Source: Nocardia asteroides
Lineage (GTDB): Bacteria; Actinomycetota; Actinomycetes; Mycobacteriales; Mycobacteriaceae
Reading direction: 5' to 3'
Length of the DNA stretch: 64,000 bases
NCBI RefSeq assembly: GCF_021183625.1
Contig: NZ_CP089214.1
Coordinates: forward strand, 3,224,001 to 3,288,000
A program made the position numbers and the translations under genes. Positions within the stretch are counted from its first letter, which is position 1. Every line of letters begins with the position of its first letter. Shown piece by piece: positions 33,115-41,267 of this stretch. Under the pieces are notes generated by a model. It was given only the letters and a program-made list of their open reading frames with translations. It had not been told where the DNA came from and searched no databases.

Positions 33115-33888
33115 GTGTCAGTCGAACAGCCACTCGCCCCGCTTCCCGAGGAGGGCACGGGTTTCGATTCGGCGTGGCCCGTCCGGGCGGGGGATGTGGA
33201 TCCCTACAACCGATTGCGCTTCGACGCCGTCGCCCGCTACCTGCAGGACATCGCCTGGGAGCAGCTCAACGGCACCTTCCTGAACCGGACCGACCCGAAC
33301 TGGATCGTCCGGCGCACGGTCATCGACGTCATCCGCCCGGTGCTGTGGCCGGACGAGGTGCAGCTGCTGCGCTGGTGCTCGAGCATGTCCACCCGCTGGA
33401 CGAATATGCGGGTCCGGCTGACCAGTGGCAACGGCGGGCTGATCGAGACCGAGGGCTTCTGGATCAATATCAGCGAGTCCAACAACATGCCCGCCCGGAT
33501 CAGCGACGAGGGCCTCGCCTACCTGGCGCGCTCCACCGACGAGCACCGGCTGCGCTGGCGCCCGTACCTCACCGACGCCACCCCGCCGGAGTCCGACACC
33601 GACCTGCCCTTCCCGCTCCGGGCCACCGATATCGACCAGTACAACCACGTGAACAATGCCTGCTACTGGCAGGCCGTCGAGCAGTTCCTGGCCGAGTACC
33701 CCAAGCTGGTCGCGGCGCCGCACCGCGCCGTCATCGAGTACGTGGCGCCGGTGCTCGCGCGCCAGCACATCCAGGTGCGCAGCCGCTACGAGTCGGGGGA
33801 CCGGTCCGGTGGGCCGGTACTGCGGCTGTGGTTCGTGGTCGGTGGGGCGACCACCACGGTCGTGCGGATCATGCCGCTCCCCGCCTAG
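33115..33888 (+). CDS. Acyl-ACP thioesterase (double hotdog)
   Basis: 257 aa. Two hotdog repeats are visible, opening with AGDVDPYNRLRFDAVARYLQDIAWEQ and ATDIDQYNHVNNACYWQAVEQFL. The second has the NHVNN active-site motif of FatA/FatB-type enzymes. It would release fatty acids from acyl carrier protein. GTG 33115 has GAGGAG eight bases upstream; an in-frame GTG at 33094 is less likely. The 214 bp upstream hold no recognised gene. Confidence 0.85.
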   Translation: MSVEQPLAPLPEEGTGFDSAWPVRAGDVDPYNRLRFDAVARYLQDIAWEQLNGTFLNRTDPNWIVRRTVIDVIRPVLWPDEVQLLRWCSSMSTRWTNMRVRLTSGNGGLIETEGFWINISESNNMPARISDEGLAYLARSTDEHRLRWRPYLTDATPPESDTDLPFPLRATDIDQYNHVNNACYWQAVEQFLAEYPKLVAAPHRAVIEYVAPVLARQHIQVRSRYESGDRSGGPVLRLWFVVGGATTTVVRIMPLPA

Positions 33889-33906
33889 CGAGGAGCGGCA
33901 CGGGCC

Positions 33907-35574
33907 TCAGCCGCGGGCGGCGTTCAGCAGGTCCTCCCTGGACGCGAACTTCACGCGGGGGCGGCCTGTGGTCTTGCCCGCGGTCTTCTCCGCGGTATCG
34001 ATCGCTTTCCACCCCGCCCGATCCACCAGGTCCGGCTGGCGCGACTCCACCAGTTCCCGAAGAGCCGCCCGGTCCGCCTTCGGAGCCGCGAGCTTCCCGG
34101 CGACGAAGTCGGCGATCAGGTGTTCGACGGTCTCCTCGGAATCGACCCGGTTCGACCCGATCACCCCGCGAGCACCCCGCTTGATCCACCCGCTGACGTA
34201 CACACCCTGGACCGGTGTGCCGTCCTCGACGACCCGGCCCTGCTCGTTGGGGACCACACCCTTGGCCTCGTCGAAGGGCAACGCCGGAACCGGCTGACCC
34301 CGATACCCGATGCTGCGTAGCACCAGCCCGGTTTCGAGGGTCTCGGTCCGGTCGGTCGCCCGCGCGGAGACTTGGCCGTTGTCGTCGAACAGCTCGTTGT
34401 GCGCGAACTCCACCCCGGTGACCCTGTCCTCACCCAGGACAGCGGTGGGTGAGGTCAGGAACCGGAACACGATCCGCTTGTGACCGGGGTTACGCGAAGC
34501 GTGGGCGTACTCCTCGGCCAGGGTGTACTTCAACCGCACCGACGGCTCCACATCCGGATCATCCAAATGCCCCCGCGACACCTCATCGAGGTCGAGGTCC
34601 TCGGCAGCGACCACGACATCGACATTCTTCAGATGCGCCAACGCCAGGAACTCCGGAGAGGTATACGCCGCCTGCAGGGGCCCGCGACGGCCCAGGATCA
34701 CGACTTCCTTGATGTTGCTGGCCCGCAAAGCGTCCAGGGCGTGGTCGGCGATGTCGGTCTTGGCCAGCTCGTCGGGATCCAGGGTCAGGACCCGGGCGAT
34801 ATCGAGAGCGACGTTACCGTTACCCACGATCACCGCCCGCTCCCCCGACAGGTCATAGGACCGGTCGGCGTAATCGGGGTGCCCGTTGTACCAGGCCACG
34901 AACTCCGTCGCCGACACACTCCCCGCCAAATCCTCACCCGGCACACCCAGGCGCCGGTCGGTCGCCGCCCCGACCGCATACACCACCGCGTGATGGTGAT
35001 CCAGGAGCTCCTCATGGCTGATATGGGTACCGACCTCGACATTGAGGTAGTACTGCAACGTGTCACGGCGGAACGCGGACTCGAACATCGCCGACACCGT
35101 CTTGGTCCCCGCATGATCGGGAGCCACCCCCGCCCGTACCAGCCCCCACGGGGTGGGCAGCCGATCGAACAACTCCACCTGCGCATCGGCCCGCCGCAGG
35201 ATCGCGTCCGCGGCATAACACGCCGCCGGACCCGCCCCCACGATCGCCACCCGCAACGTCCCCAACGACTTCGGCGGACGCGCCGGAGACACCAACGGCT
35301 CGATCGTGGACTCCAACGGATGCCGCTGGAAATACGCCGCGTTGATATCCCGATACCGCGACAACGACGCCGTCAGATCGTCCTCGGAGAAGATCGCCTC
35401 CACCGGGCACGCATCGACACACGCCCCACAGTCGATACAGGTATCGGGATCGATATGCAGCATCTCCGCCGACGCGAACCCCGGCTGATCCGGAGTCGGA
35501 CGAATGCAATCGACCGGGCACTCGGAGACACAACTCGCGTCGTTACAGCAACGCTGCGTGATTACATAGGCCAT
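33907..35574 (-). CDS. fprB: Ferredoxin/ferredoxin-NADP+ reductase fusion, FprB-like
   Basis: 555 aa. The N-terminal bacterial ferredoxin (about residues 1-70) has cysteine clusters CCNDASCVSECP and CIDCGACVDACP. The adrenodoxin-reductase-type part follows: RVAIVGAGPAACYAAD, WGLVRAGVAPDH, and the NADP-binding VIVGNGNVALDIARVL. The GWIKRGARGVIGSNR segment near the C-terminus is typical of FprA/FprB. It shuttles electrons between NADPH and ferredoxin-dependent enzymes. Codon usage is odd: upstream of about 34300 (the N-terminal two-thirds) codons such as GGT, GAT, TTG and AGT are common, whereas the C-terminal part uses C-ending codons like its neighbours. Confidence 0.93.
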   Translation of the reverse strand: MAYVITQRCCNDASCVSECPVDCIRPTPDQPGFASAEMLHIDPDTCIDCGACVDACPVEAIFSEDDLTASLSRYRDINAAYFQRHPLESTIEPLVSPARPPKSLGTLRVAIVGAGPAACYAADAILRRADAQVELFDRLPTPWGLVRAGVAPDHAGTKTVSAMFESAFRRDTLQYYLNVEVGTHISHEELLDHHHAVVYAVGAATDRRLGVPGEDLAGSVSATEFVAWYNGHPDYADRSYDLSGERAVIVGNGNVALDIARVLTLDPDELAKTDIADHALDALRASNIKEVVILGRRGPLQAAYTSPEFLALAHLKNVDVVVAAEDLDLDEVSRGHLDDPDVEPSVRLKYTLAEEYAHASRNPGHKRIVFRFLTSPTAVLGEDRVTGVEFAHNELFDDNGQVSARATDRTETLETGLVLRSIGYRGQPVPALPFDEAKGVVPNEQGRVVEDGTPVQGVYVSGWIKRGARGVIGSNRVDSEETVEHLIADFVAGKLAAPKADRAALRELVESRQPDLVDRAGWKAIDTAEKTAGKTTGRPRVKFASREDLLNAARG

Positions 35575-35721
35575 GTGTGCTGATCCTCGGGGTGTGCGTG
35601 TGGAGTGGCGCCACCGTGAAGGCGGACACGAGCATTCGCGGCCCCCGGCACTGTGATGCCGCTTTCAGTGTGCCTCGAGTGCGATCCGGGTCTCGCACCG
35701 GAGAGCGTCTACGGTGTTCCC

Positions 35722-36213
35722 ATGGCGCGCACCCTCATCCTCCTGCGGCACGGGAAGTCGGCCTACCCGGACGGTGTGGCCGACCACGAGCGCCCGCTCG
35801 CGGCCCGTGGCGAACGGGAGGCGGGGCTGGCCGGCGACTGGATTCGCGCCACCCTCCCACCTGTCGACGAGGTGCGCTGCTCCACCGCCCTGCGCACCCG
35901 CGCCACCCTGGCGGCCACCGGCATCACCGCGCCCGCGCACTACGAATCCGGCATCTACGACGCGGACGAGGCCGAGCTGATCGAGCTCGTCCGGCTGACC
36001 GCGGACGCGGTGCGGACGCTGCTGCTGGTCGGCCACTTCCCCGGCATGCCGGAGACGGCGTGGGAGCTGGCCGCCGACCGGACGGGCGATGCCGCCGTCG
36101 CGCTGGCGCGCAAATTCCCGACCTCGGCGCTGGCGGTGCTGGAGTTCGAGCTGCCCTGGTCCGAGATCGGGCCAGGCAGCGGCGAGCTCACGCACTTCCA
36201 CGTGCCGCGCTGA
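35722..36213 (+). CDS. SixA-like phosphohistidine phosphatase
   Basis: 163 aa, histidine phosphatase fold. The catalytic motif LILLRHGKSAYPDGV is at the N-terminus and the second histidine is in LLVGHFPGMPETAW. CSTALRTRATLAATG matches the SixA pattern. Such enzymes remove phosphate from phosphohistidine, or act on small phosphoesters. ATG 35722 begins MARTLILLRHG; an upstream in-frame extension is rejected. The gene converges with the small membrane protein that follows. Confidence 0.87.
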   Translation: MARTLILLRHGKSAYPDGVADHERPLAARGEREAGLAGDWIRATLPPVDEVRCSTALRTRATLAATGITAPAHYESGIYDADEAELIELVRLTADAVRTLLLVGHFPGMPETAWELAADRTGDAAVALARKFPTSALAVLEFELPWSEIGPGSGELTHFHVPR

Positions 36214-36216
36214 GCG

Positions 36217-36411
36217 TCAGCGCAGCTTCACCACGGCGACCACGCCGAAGACGGCGAGCAGCACGAACGCGGCGAAGCCGCCGAACAGCCACCAGACCGC
36301 GCCGAGCGCGGCGATGAACGGCGCCACCGCGATCGCGGTGATCACCGGGCTCTCCTTGACCGTGGCGAGGGCGGAACGCGCCCTGACCCGGTCGATGTCC
36401 TTACCAGGCAT
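36217..36411 (-). CDS. Small membrane protein
   Basis: 64 aa. A charged N-terminus (MPGKDIDRVRARSALATVKES) precedes one long or two short membrane-spanning stretches (about residues 24-60) ending in KLR. It is not a recognised family. It lies head-on to the SixA-like gene with three bases between their stops. Confidence 0.6.
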   Translation of the reverse strand: MPGKDIDRVRARSALATVKESPVITAIAVAPFIAALGAVWWLFGGFAAFVLLAVFGVVAVVKLR

Positions 36412-36466
36412 GCCTCCAGGGTAGGTCGGGTTGCGCGCCCGCGCCGAAACCCGGCGAGAATCGTCC

Positions 36467-36497
36467 TTGCTTGGAGTGCGCTCCAGGTGGCTAACGT
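36467..36497 (+). promoter_or_regulatory. MerR-type promoter with 19-bp spacer
   Basis: TTGCTT (36467-36472) and TAACGT (36492-36497) are separated by 19 bp, the elongated spacing on which MerR regulators act by distorting DNA. The spacer begins with the dyad GGAGTGCGCTCC. The MerR gene starts 31 bp downstream, so it is probably autoregulated with the reductase. Confidence 0.75.
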
Positions 36498-36527
36498 CGG
36501 AGATGTTCCTCGGAAAGGGCGGCAGCG

Positions 36528-36935
36528 ATGACCGAAGCGACGATCGAACGGCCGCGGTACTCCATCGGCGAGGCGGCGGAGCGGTCCGGGCTGAGCCGGG
36601 ACACCCTGCGCTGGTACGAGCGGATCGGGCTGCTCAGCTCGGTCGGCCGCGACCACACCGGCAAGCGCCGGTTCACCGAGCGGGACCTGGACTGGCTGCA
36701 GCTGATCGGCAGGTTGCGCACCACCGGCATGTCGGTGGCGGACATGGTCCGCTACGCCGAGTTGGTGCGCGCGGGCGAGTCGACGATCCCGGAGCGGCTC
36801 GCCATCTTCCGGCGCACCCGTGCCGACGCGATCACCCGAATCTCCGAGCTCAGCCAGACCGTCGCCGTTCTGGACTACAAGATCGAGCTCTACGAGGGCA
36901 CGGTCGGAACGCACTGTGAAGGGACGACAGTATGA
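36528..36935 (+). CDS. MerR-family transcriptional regulator
   Basis: 135 aa. The winged helix-turn-helix is clear (YSIGEAAERSGLSRDTLRWYERIGLL, then GKRRFTERDLDWLQLI), followed by a C-terminal coiled dimerisation helix. No cysteine pair for metals is present near the end except a single Cys at about residue 130. The GMSVADMVRYAELVRAGE segment resembles regulators paired with aldo-keto reductases. It overlaps the downstream reductase by four bases (ATGA). Confidence 0.92.
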   Translation: MTEATIERPRYSIGEAAERSGLSRDTLRWYERIGLLSSVGRDHTGKRRFTERDLDWLQLIGRLRTTGMSVADMVRYAELVRAGESTIPERLAIFRRTRADAITRISELSQTVAVLDYKIELYEGTVGTHCEGTTV

Positions 36936-37945
36936 CCACCAGCGAAACCATGCCCACCGCCACGCTCGGCGGGATCGAGGTGGGCGTGCAGGGGCTGGGC
37001 TGCATGGGGATGAGCGAGTTCTACGGCACCTCCGACCTCACCGAATCGCGCGCCACGCTGGACCGCGCGCTCGAACTCGGCATCACGCTCTTCGACACCG
37101 CCGACATCTACGGCTCCGGGCACAACGAGGAGTTCCTCGCCGATTTCGTCCGGGCCAACCGGGACCGGCTGGTGCTCGCCACCAAGTTCGGCATCCGCCG
37201 CGACCCCGCCGACCCGGCCTTCCGCGGCATCGACAACTCCCCCGGCTACATCCGCTCCGCCGTGCAGGCCAGCCTGCGCAGGCTCGGCGTCGACACCATC
37301 GACCTCTACTACATGCACCGGCGCGACCCGGCGGTCCCGATCGAGGACTCCGTCGGCGCCATGGCCGAGCTGGTCGCGGCGGGCACCGTGCGCGCGATCG
37401 GGCTCTCCGAGGTCACCGGCGACGAACTGCGGGCCGCGCACGCGGTGCACCCGATCGCCGCGGTGCAGTCGGAGTGGTCGCTCTTCTCCCGCGACGTGGA
37501 GCGCACCGCGGTGCCCGCCGCGGCCGAGCTCGGCGTCGCCTTCGTGCCCTACTCGCCGCTCGGCCGCGGCTTCCTGACCGGCTCCTTCGCCGACGCGGGC
37601 ACGCTGCCGGACGCCGCGGACTTCCGCCGCGCCATGCCGCGCTTCTCGGGCGAGAACGCGGCGCACAACGCCGCGCTGCTGGCCCCGATCCGGGAGCTCG
37701 CCGAGCAGCGCGGAATCACCCCGGCCCAGGTGGCGTTGGCCTGGGTGCACTCCCGTGCCGGTGTGCACGGCCTGCCGGTGGTCCCGATTCCGGGCACCCG
37801 CAGCCGCACCCGGCTGGCCGAGAACGCCGCGGCCGCGGTGCTGCCGCTCAGCGACGCCGAACTGGCGACGCTGGAGCCGGTGGCGGCGCAGGTCGCGGGG
37901 CCGCGCTACGCGGACATGTCGTTCACCTCGGCCGGGCGGGAGTGA
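36932..37945 (+). CDS. Aldo/keto reductase
   Basis: 337 aa. The AKR family pattern is visible: GLGCMGMSEFYG, LFDTADIYGSGHNEEFL (Asp and Tyr of the catalytic tetrad), LVLATKFGI (Lys), and LYYMHRRDP (His). The cofactor-binding IPGTRSRTRLAENAAA segment is near the C-terminus. It reduces aldehydes or ketones with NADPH; substrate unknown. It is translationally coupled to the MerR gene, probably as its inducible target. Confidence 0.94.
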   Translation: MTTSETMPTATLGGIEVGVQGLGCMGMSEFYGTSDLTESRATLDRALELGITLFDTADIYGSGHNEEFLADFVRANRDRLVLATKFGIRRDPADPAFRGIDNSPGYIRSAVQASLRRLGVDTIDLYYMHRRDPAVPIEDSVGAMAELVAAGTVRAIGLSEVTGDELRAAHAVHPIAAVQSEWSLFSRDVERTAVPAAAELGVAFVPYSPLGRGFLTGSFADAGTLPDAADFRRAMPRFSGENAAHNAALLAPIRELAEQRGITPAQVALAWVHSRAGVHGLPVVPIPGTRSRTRLAENAAAAVLPLSDAELATLEPVAAQVAGPRYADMSFTSAGRE

Positions 37946-38016
37946 CCGGGCGGCCCCGGTCGTAGAACGGACCGCCCGGCATGATGTGGATGTCGGCGCG
38001 AGAAGGAGGAACGGCA

Positions 38017-38322
38017 ATGTCGCAGGAGTCCGTCGAGGTCGTGCGCGAGGACGACAAGCAGCGCTACACGGTCCGGTACGAGGGTGCGCAGGCCGGTTTC
38101 GCGAAGTACGAGGAGCGCGGGGACGAGACCGTCTTCACGCACACCGAGATCGACGACAAGTTCGGCGGCAAGGGCCTCGGCAAGGCGCTGGCCAAGTTCG
38201 CCGTCGAGGACACCATCGCCAGGAACCGGACGATCCGCCCGATCTGCCCGTTCATCAAGGCTTTCCTGGACAAGCACGCGGAGTACGACGCCCACGTGAT
38301 CGGCAAGGGCGTCCCGCGATGA
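38017..38322 (+). CDS. Small GNAT-like N-acetyltransferase (YjdJ type)
   Basis: 101 aa, the short single-domain form. It has FGGKGLGKALAKFAVEDTIARN, the acetyl-CoA binding turn, and RPICPFIKAFLDKHAEY, the family C-terminus with the PxCPFxxxF pattern. AAGGAGG precedes ATG 38017. Substrate unknown. It overlaps the pirin gene by four bases (ATGA). Confidence 0.88.
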   Translation: MSQESVEVVREDDKQRYTVRYEGAQAGFAKYEERGDETVFTHTEIDDKFGGKGLGKALAKFAVEDTIARNRTIRPICPFIKAFLDKHAEYDAHVIGKGVPR

Positions 38323-39308
38323 GCGACCTGGACCCGAACCCAGCCGCCGAGGTCTGCACCCCGGCGGCGGGGCCGGGTCCGCTGGCCGAGCTGTACCCCG
38401 AGCGCGAGGTGCCGCTCGGCGGGGTCCGCGGCGTGTTCGTGGAGCGGGTGCTGCCGCAGCGCGACCTGCCGACCGTCGGGGCGTGGTGCTTCCTCGACCG
38501 CTTCGGCTCGCCGACGGTGACCACCACCGGCGCCCCGCCGGATATCGAGCCGCACCCGCACATCGGGCTGCAGACCGTCACCTGGCCGCTGGAGGGCGCG
38601 ATCAGGCACCGGGATTCGGTCGGCTCCGACGTCCGGATCGAGCCGGGCCAGCTGAACCTGATGACCTCGGGGCGCGGCATCGCGCACTCCGAGTACGCCG
38701 TGCCCGGCGCGCCCGCAGGCAACGGCCTGCAGCTGTGGATCGCGCTGCCCGGCGCGAGCGCGGGCATCGACCCGCACTTCGAGCAGCACCGGGAGTTGCC
38801 CGAGTACGCCGCGCCCGGGGTGCGGGCCACCGTGCTGATCGGCACGCTGGCCGGCGTCACCGCACCAGCCAGGGCCTACACCCCGATCGTCGGCGCCTTC
38901 CTGCGGGTCGAGCCCGGCGCCGAGCTCCGGCTGCCGCTGGACCCCGCCTTCGAGCACGCGGTGCTCGGGGTCGATGGCGACGTCACCGTCGCCGGAGTCG
39001 AACTCGCACCCGGGCCGCTGCTCTACCTCGGCACCGGCCGGAGCGAGGTGGTGTTGCGCAGCGCGGCGGGCGCCCGGTTCGCGCTGATCGGCGGCGAGCC
39101 GTTCGCCGAGGAGCTGGTCATGTGGTGGAACTTCGTCGGCCGCAGCCACGGGGAGATCGAGCTGGCCCGCTCGCAGTGGGAGGCGCGCGACGTCAGCCGC
39201 TTCGGCTCGGTGCCTGGACACCCCGCCGACCAGCGCATTCCAGCGCCTCCGCTGCCCGGATTGCGGCTCACGCCGCGCAAGCGCCGAATCGGCACGCCGC
39301 ACCCCTGA
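38319..39308 (+). CDS. Pirin-family protein
   Basis: 329 aa, bicupin. The N-terminal cupin carries the metal-binding EPHPHIGLQTVTWPLEG, with a further His in GRGIAHSEYAV; the LMTSGRGIAHSE segment is diagnostic for pirins. The C-terminal cupin lacks obvious ligands, as usual. Pirins bind iron; some have quercetinase activity and others affect transcription. Here the role is unknown. It is coupled to the acetyltransferase gene. Confidence 0.9.
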   Translation: MSDLDPNPAAEVCTPAAGPGPLAELYPEREVPLGGVRGVFVERVLPQRDLPTVGAWCFLDRFGSPTVTTTGAPPDIEPHPHIGLQTVTWPLEGAIRHRDSVGSDVRIEPGQLNLMTSGRGIAHSEYAVPGAPAGNGLQLWIALPGASAGIDPHFEQHRELPEYAAPGVRATVLIGTLAGVTAPARAYTPIVGAFLRVEPGAELRLPLDPAFEHAVLGVDGDVTVAGVELAPGPLLYLGTGRSEVVLRSAAGARFALIGGEPFAEELVMWWNFVGRSHGEIELARSQWEARDVSRFGSVPGHPADQRIPAPPLPGLRLTPRKRRIGTPHP

Positions 39309-39345
39309 GAAGCCGCGCGGGCGGCGCTCTGCTCGGGGTCCGGAC

Positions 39346-39822
39346 TCACCCCCGGGCGAGCAGCGCGTCCAGCGCGCGATACCCGTCGTTGAGCCCACCC
39401 TCCATGCCGGACTGCAACATGCCGTCGCGCTCGTCCGGTGTGTGGAACTGGCTGTGCGTGCGCACCTTCGTGCGCCCGTCGCCGAGGTCGGTGAAGGTGA
39501 TCTCGTCGATGCAGACGTGCGCGGGCATCCCGTCCCACTCGAAGGACCAGACGATCCGCCGCTCCGGCTCGATCTCCCGGAACCGCCCCTCGAACCCGTG
39601 TGCCTCCCCCTCGGCATGCTCGACGAAGCGCCAGTGCCCGCCGCGGCGGAACTCCCAGCGCTCCACGTCGAGCGGATTGCCGCGCCCCCACCACTGCACC
39701 AGCTGCTCGATCCGGCTGTGCGCGGCCCAGACCCTGGCGATCGGGGCGTCGAAGACCCGCTCGATATCGATGCCGCGATCGGTGTCGGCGGCGACCAGGG
39801 TGTCGTTGGTGGTCGTTGTCAT
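39346..39822 (-). CDS. SRPBCC (AHSA1-like) protein
   Basis: 158 aa. The fold signature is clear: IERVFDAPIARVWAAHSRIEQLVQWWG, then WEFRRGGHWRFVEH, and a C-terminal helix GMLQSGMEGGLNDGYRALDALL. These START-like proteins bind hydrophobic ligands or act as activators. ATG 39822 overlaps the upstream ArsR gene by four bases, the classic ArsR-SRPBCC pair. Confidence 0.9.
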   Translation of the reverse strand: MTTTTNDTLVAADTDRGIDIERVFDAPIARVWAAHSRIEQLVQWWGRGNPLDVERWEFRRGGHWRFVEHAEGEAHGFEGRFREIEPERRIVWSFEWDGMPAHVCIDEITFTDLGDGRTKVRTHSQFHTPDERDGMLQSGMEGGLNDGYRALDALLARG

Positions 39823-40154
39823 GGCTCCTGCTCCTTCGTTCGTTCCAGAAACGCGTCCAGACGGTCCATGCGCGCCTCGACCACCTCGCGGTAGCGCTGC
39901 AACCACGCCACCTCACGGTCGAAGACATCCGTTCCGAGCAGGCACCAGCGCACCCTGCCCCGCTTCTCGGTGGTCACCATGCCCGCCTCCGCCAGCAGCC
40001 GGATGTGCTTCTGCACGCCGGTCAGCGTCATGTCGAAGCGCTCGGCCAGCTCGGTGACCGTGGCCGGCCCCGCGCGCAGCCGCTCCAGGATTCCGCGCCT
40101 GGTCGGGTCGGCCAGCGCGCCGAAGGAGGCATCCAAGAAGTCATACTGAACCAT
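39819..40154 (-). CDS. ArsR-family regulator
   Basis: 111 aa. The winged helix reads FGALADPTRRGILERLRAGPATVTELAERF, MTLTGVQKHIRLLAEAGMVTTEKRGRVRW. No metal-binding cysteines are present in helix 3 (TVTELAERF), so it is not a classical metal sensor. It is typical of the ArsR proteins paired with SRPBCC genes. Its start codon lies in the loop of a perfect palindrome (40142-40167), indicating autoregulation. Confidence 0.92.
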   Translation of the reverse strand: MVQYDFLDASFGALADPTRRGILERLRAGPATVTELAERFDMTLTGVQKHIRLLAEAGMVTTEKRGRVRWCLLGTDVFDREVAWLQRYREVVEARMDRLDAFLERTKEQEP

Positions 40155-40167
40155 CTAGTTCAGTATG
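40142..40167. promoter_or_regulatory. Perfect operator palindrome over the arsR start codon
   Basis: 10-bp arms CATACTGAAC and GTTCAGTATG flank a six-base loop. The ATG of the ArsR gene is inside the loop on the minus strand. The arms are AT-richer than their surroundings. ArsR binding here would block both transcription and translation initiation. Confidence 0.75.
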
Positions 40168-40211
40168 GCGTGCGACCGCGCCCCGGTCAAGGGCGCACTA
40201 CCCTGGAGAAC

Positions 40212-40679
40212 ATGAGCAGTGCCGTCGCCGATCACGAGAGTTCCGCCGACGGCGGGCCCGCCCTCTTCCGGCTGGTCCGGTTCTGGTCCCGCCGCTGGCT
40301 CGACGGCACCGGCCCGCAGCTCCCCGAGGAGCTCAGGCACACCCAGCACATCCAGGTCGTCGAGGCGGTCGCCGCCGGCACCGAGAACGGCGCCGAGGCC
40401 ACCGTCGGCACCATCGCCCACCTGCTCGGCCTCGACCACTCCGCCGCGGGCCGCATGGTCCGCGACGCCGGCACCGACGGCTACGTCTCCCGCACCGAGT
40501 CCACCGTCGACCAGCGCCGCACCGCGCTGCGCCTCACCCCCCGCGGCACCCGCCTGCTGACCGGCGCCCAGCAGTGGCAGCGCCGAATCTTCACCGAACT
40601 CACCGCCGACTGGTCCGACGAGGACCGCGACCGCTTCGCCGGCTACCTGCACCGCCTCGGCGCCGAAACGGAGCGCTGA
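40212..40679 (+). CDS. MarR-family transcriptional regulator
   Basis: 155 aa. A winged helix is visible: EATVGTIAHLLGLDHSAAGRMVRDAGTDGYV, then QRRTALRLTPRGTRLLTGA. Flanking helices would form the dimer interface. ATG 40212 has GGAGA directly upstream. It is divergent from the ArsR gene and 57 bp from it. Ligand and targets unknown. Confidence 0.88.
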   Translation: MSSAVADHESSADGGPALFRLVRFWSRRWLDGTGPQLPEELRHTQHIQVVEAVAAGTENGAEATVGTIAHLLGLDHSAAGRMVRDAGTDGYVSRTESTVDQRRTALRLTPRGTRLLTGAQQWQRRIFTELTADWSDEDRDRFAGYLHRLGAETER

Positions 40680-40694
40680 ACTCTCGCGCCCCGG

Positions 40695-41267
40695 CTATGT
40701 CAGCCGCCGAATCCTGTCCACTGCTCGGCGCAGGCTGTCACTGTTCGTCGCTGCCTTCCCGACATCCCAGTGCTCGCGCGCGAATTCGTTGACCCGCACG
40801 ACGTACAGCGGGCCGGTCCGGCCATCAGCCGTCACCATGTCGCTCCGGACGGCGCGGTACCGAGACTTGGCGCAGAGCTGCAGAACGGTCGCTTTGGGAT
40901 GGGACAGCGACTCGGGAGCACGCGGGACAGCGGCCGCGCGAACACCGAAGTGTTCGGCGAAACCTTCCGCGTCGGCCAGCAACCACCCTTCCGACATCGG
41001 ATGCACAACTCGCAGCAGGAACGACGGTGACATCGTTCCGATCGCCGCCGTCAGCTTCGCGTGCAGCTCGACCGGACACTGGGTATCGGAGTCGCGCAGG
41101 ACCACCCATGACGATGTCAGGGCCGCACGGTTGTAGTTGGGGATCAACGGGTCGAGCTTCGTCTTACCGTTCTTCACGACGATCTTCCCGAGCTCGTGCC
41201 CGGCAGCACGAACGATGGCGACAGCCACTCCCCTGTCCGATTCACCCTCGACGACCACATTGATCAA
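40695..41267 (-). CDS. TOPRIM-like protein (DUF4276-like) partnering an AAA ATPase
   Basis: 190 aa. The opening MINVVVEGESDRGVAVAIVRAAG gives the TOPRIM glutamate, and WVVLRDSDTQC (about residue 63) gives the DxD acids. This order is seen in DUF4276 proteins and in the TOPRIM effectors of OLD-like systems. The rest (HPMSEGWLLADAEGFAEHFG, LSHPKATVLQLCA) resembles DUF4276. The TTG 41267 start is chosen because it overlaps the upstream stop (TTGA) and gives the family N-terminus; GTG 41258 is the alternative. Probably a nuclease or RNA-targeting effector controlled by the ATPase. The base composition is lower in GC than the neighbours. Confidence 0.75.
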   Translation of the reverse strand: MINVVVEGESDRGVAVAIVRAAGHELGKIVVKNGKTKLDPLIPNYNRAALTSSWVVLRDSDTQCPVELHAKLTAAIGTMSPSFLLRVVHPMSEGWLLADAEGFAEHFGVRAAAVPRAPESLSHPKATVLQLCAKSRYRAVRSDMVTADGRTGPLYVVRVNEFAREHWDVGKAATNSDSLRRAVDRIRRLT

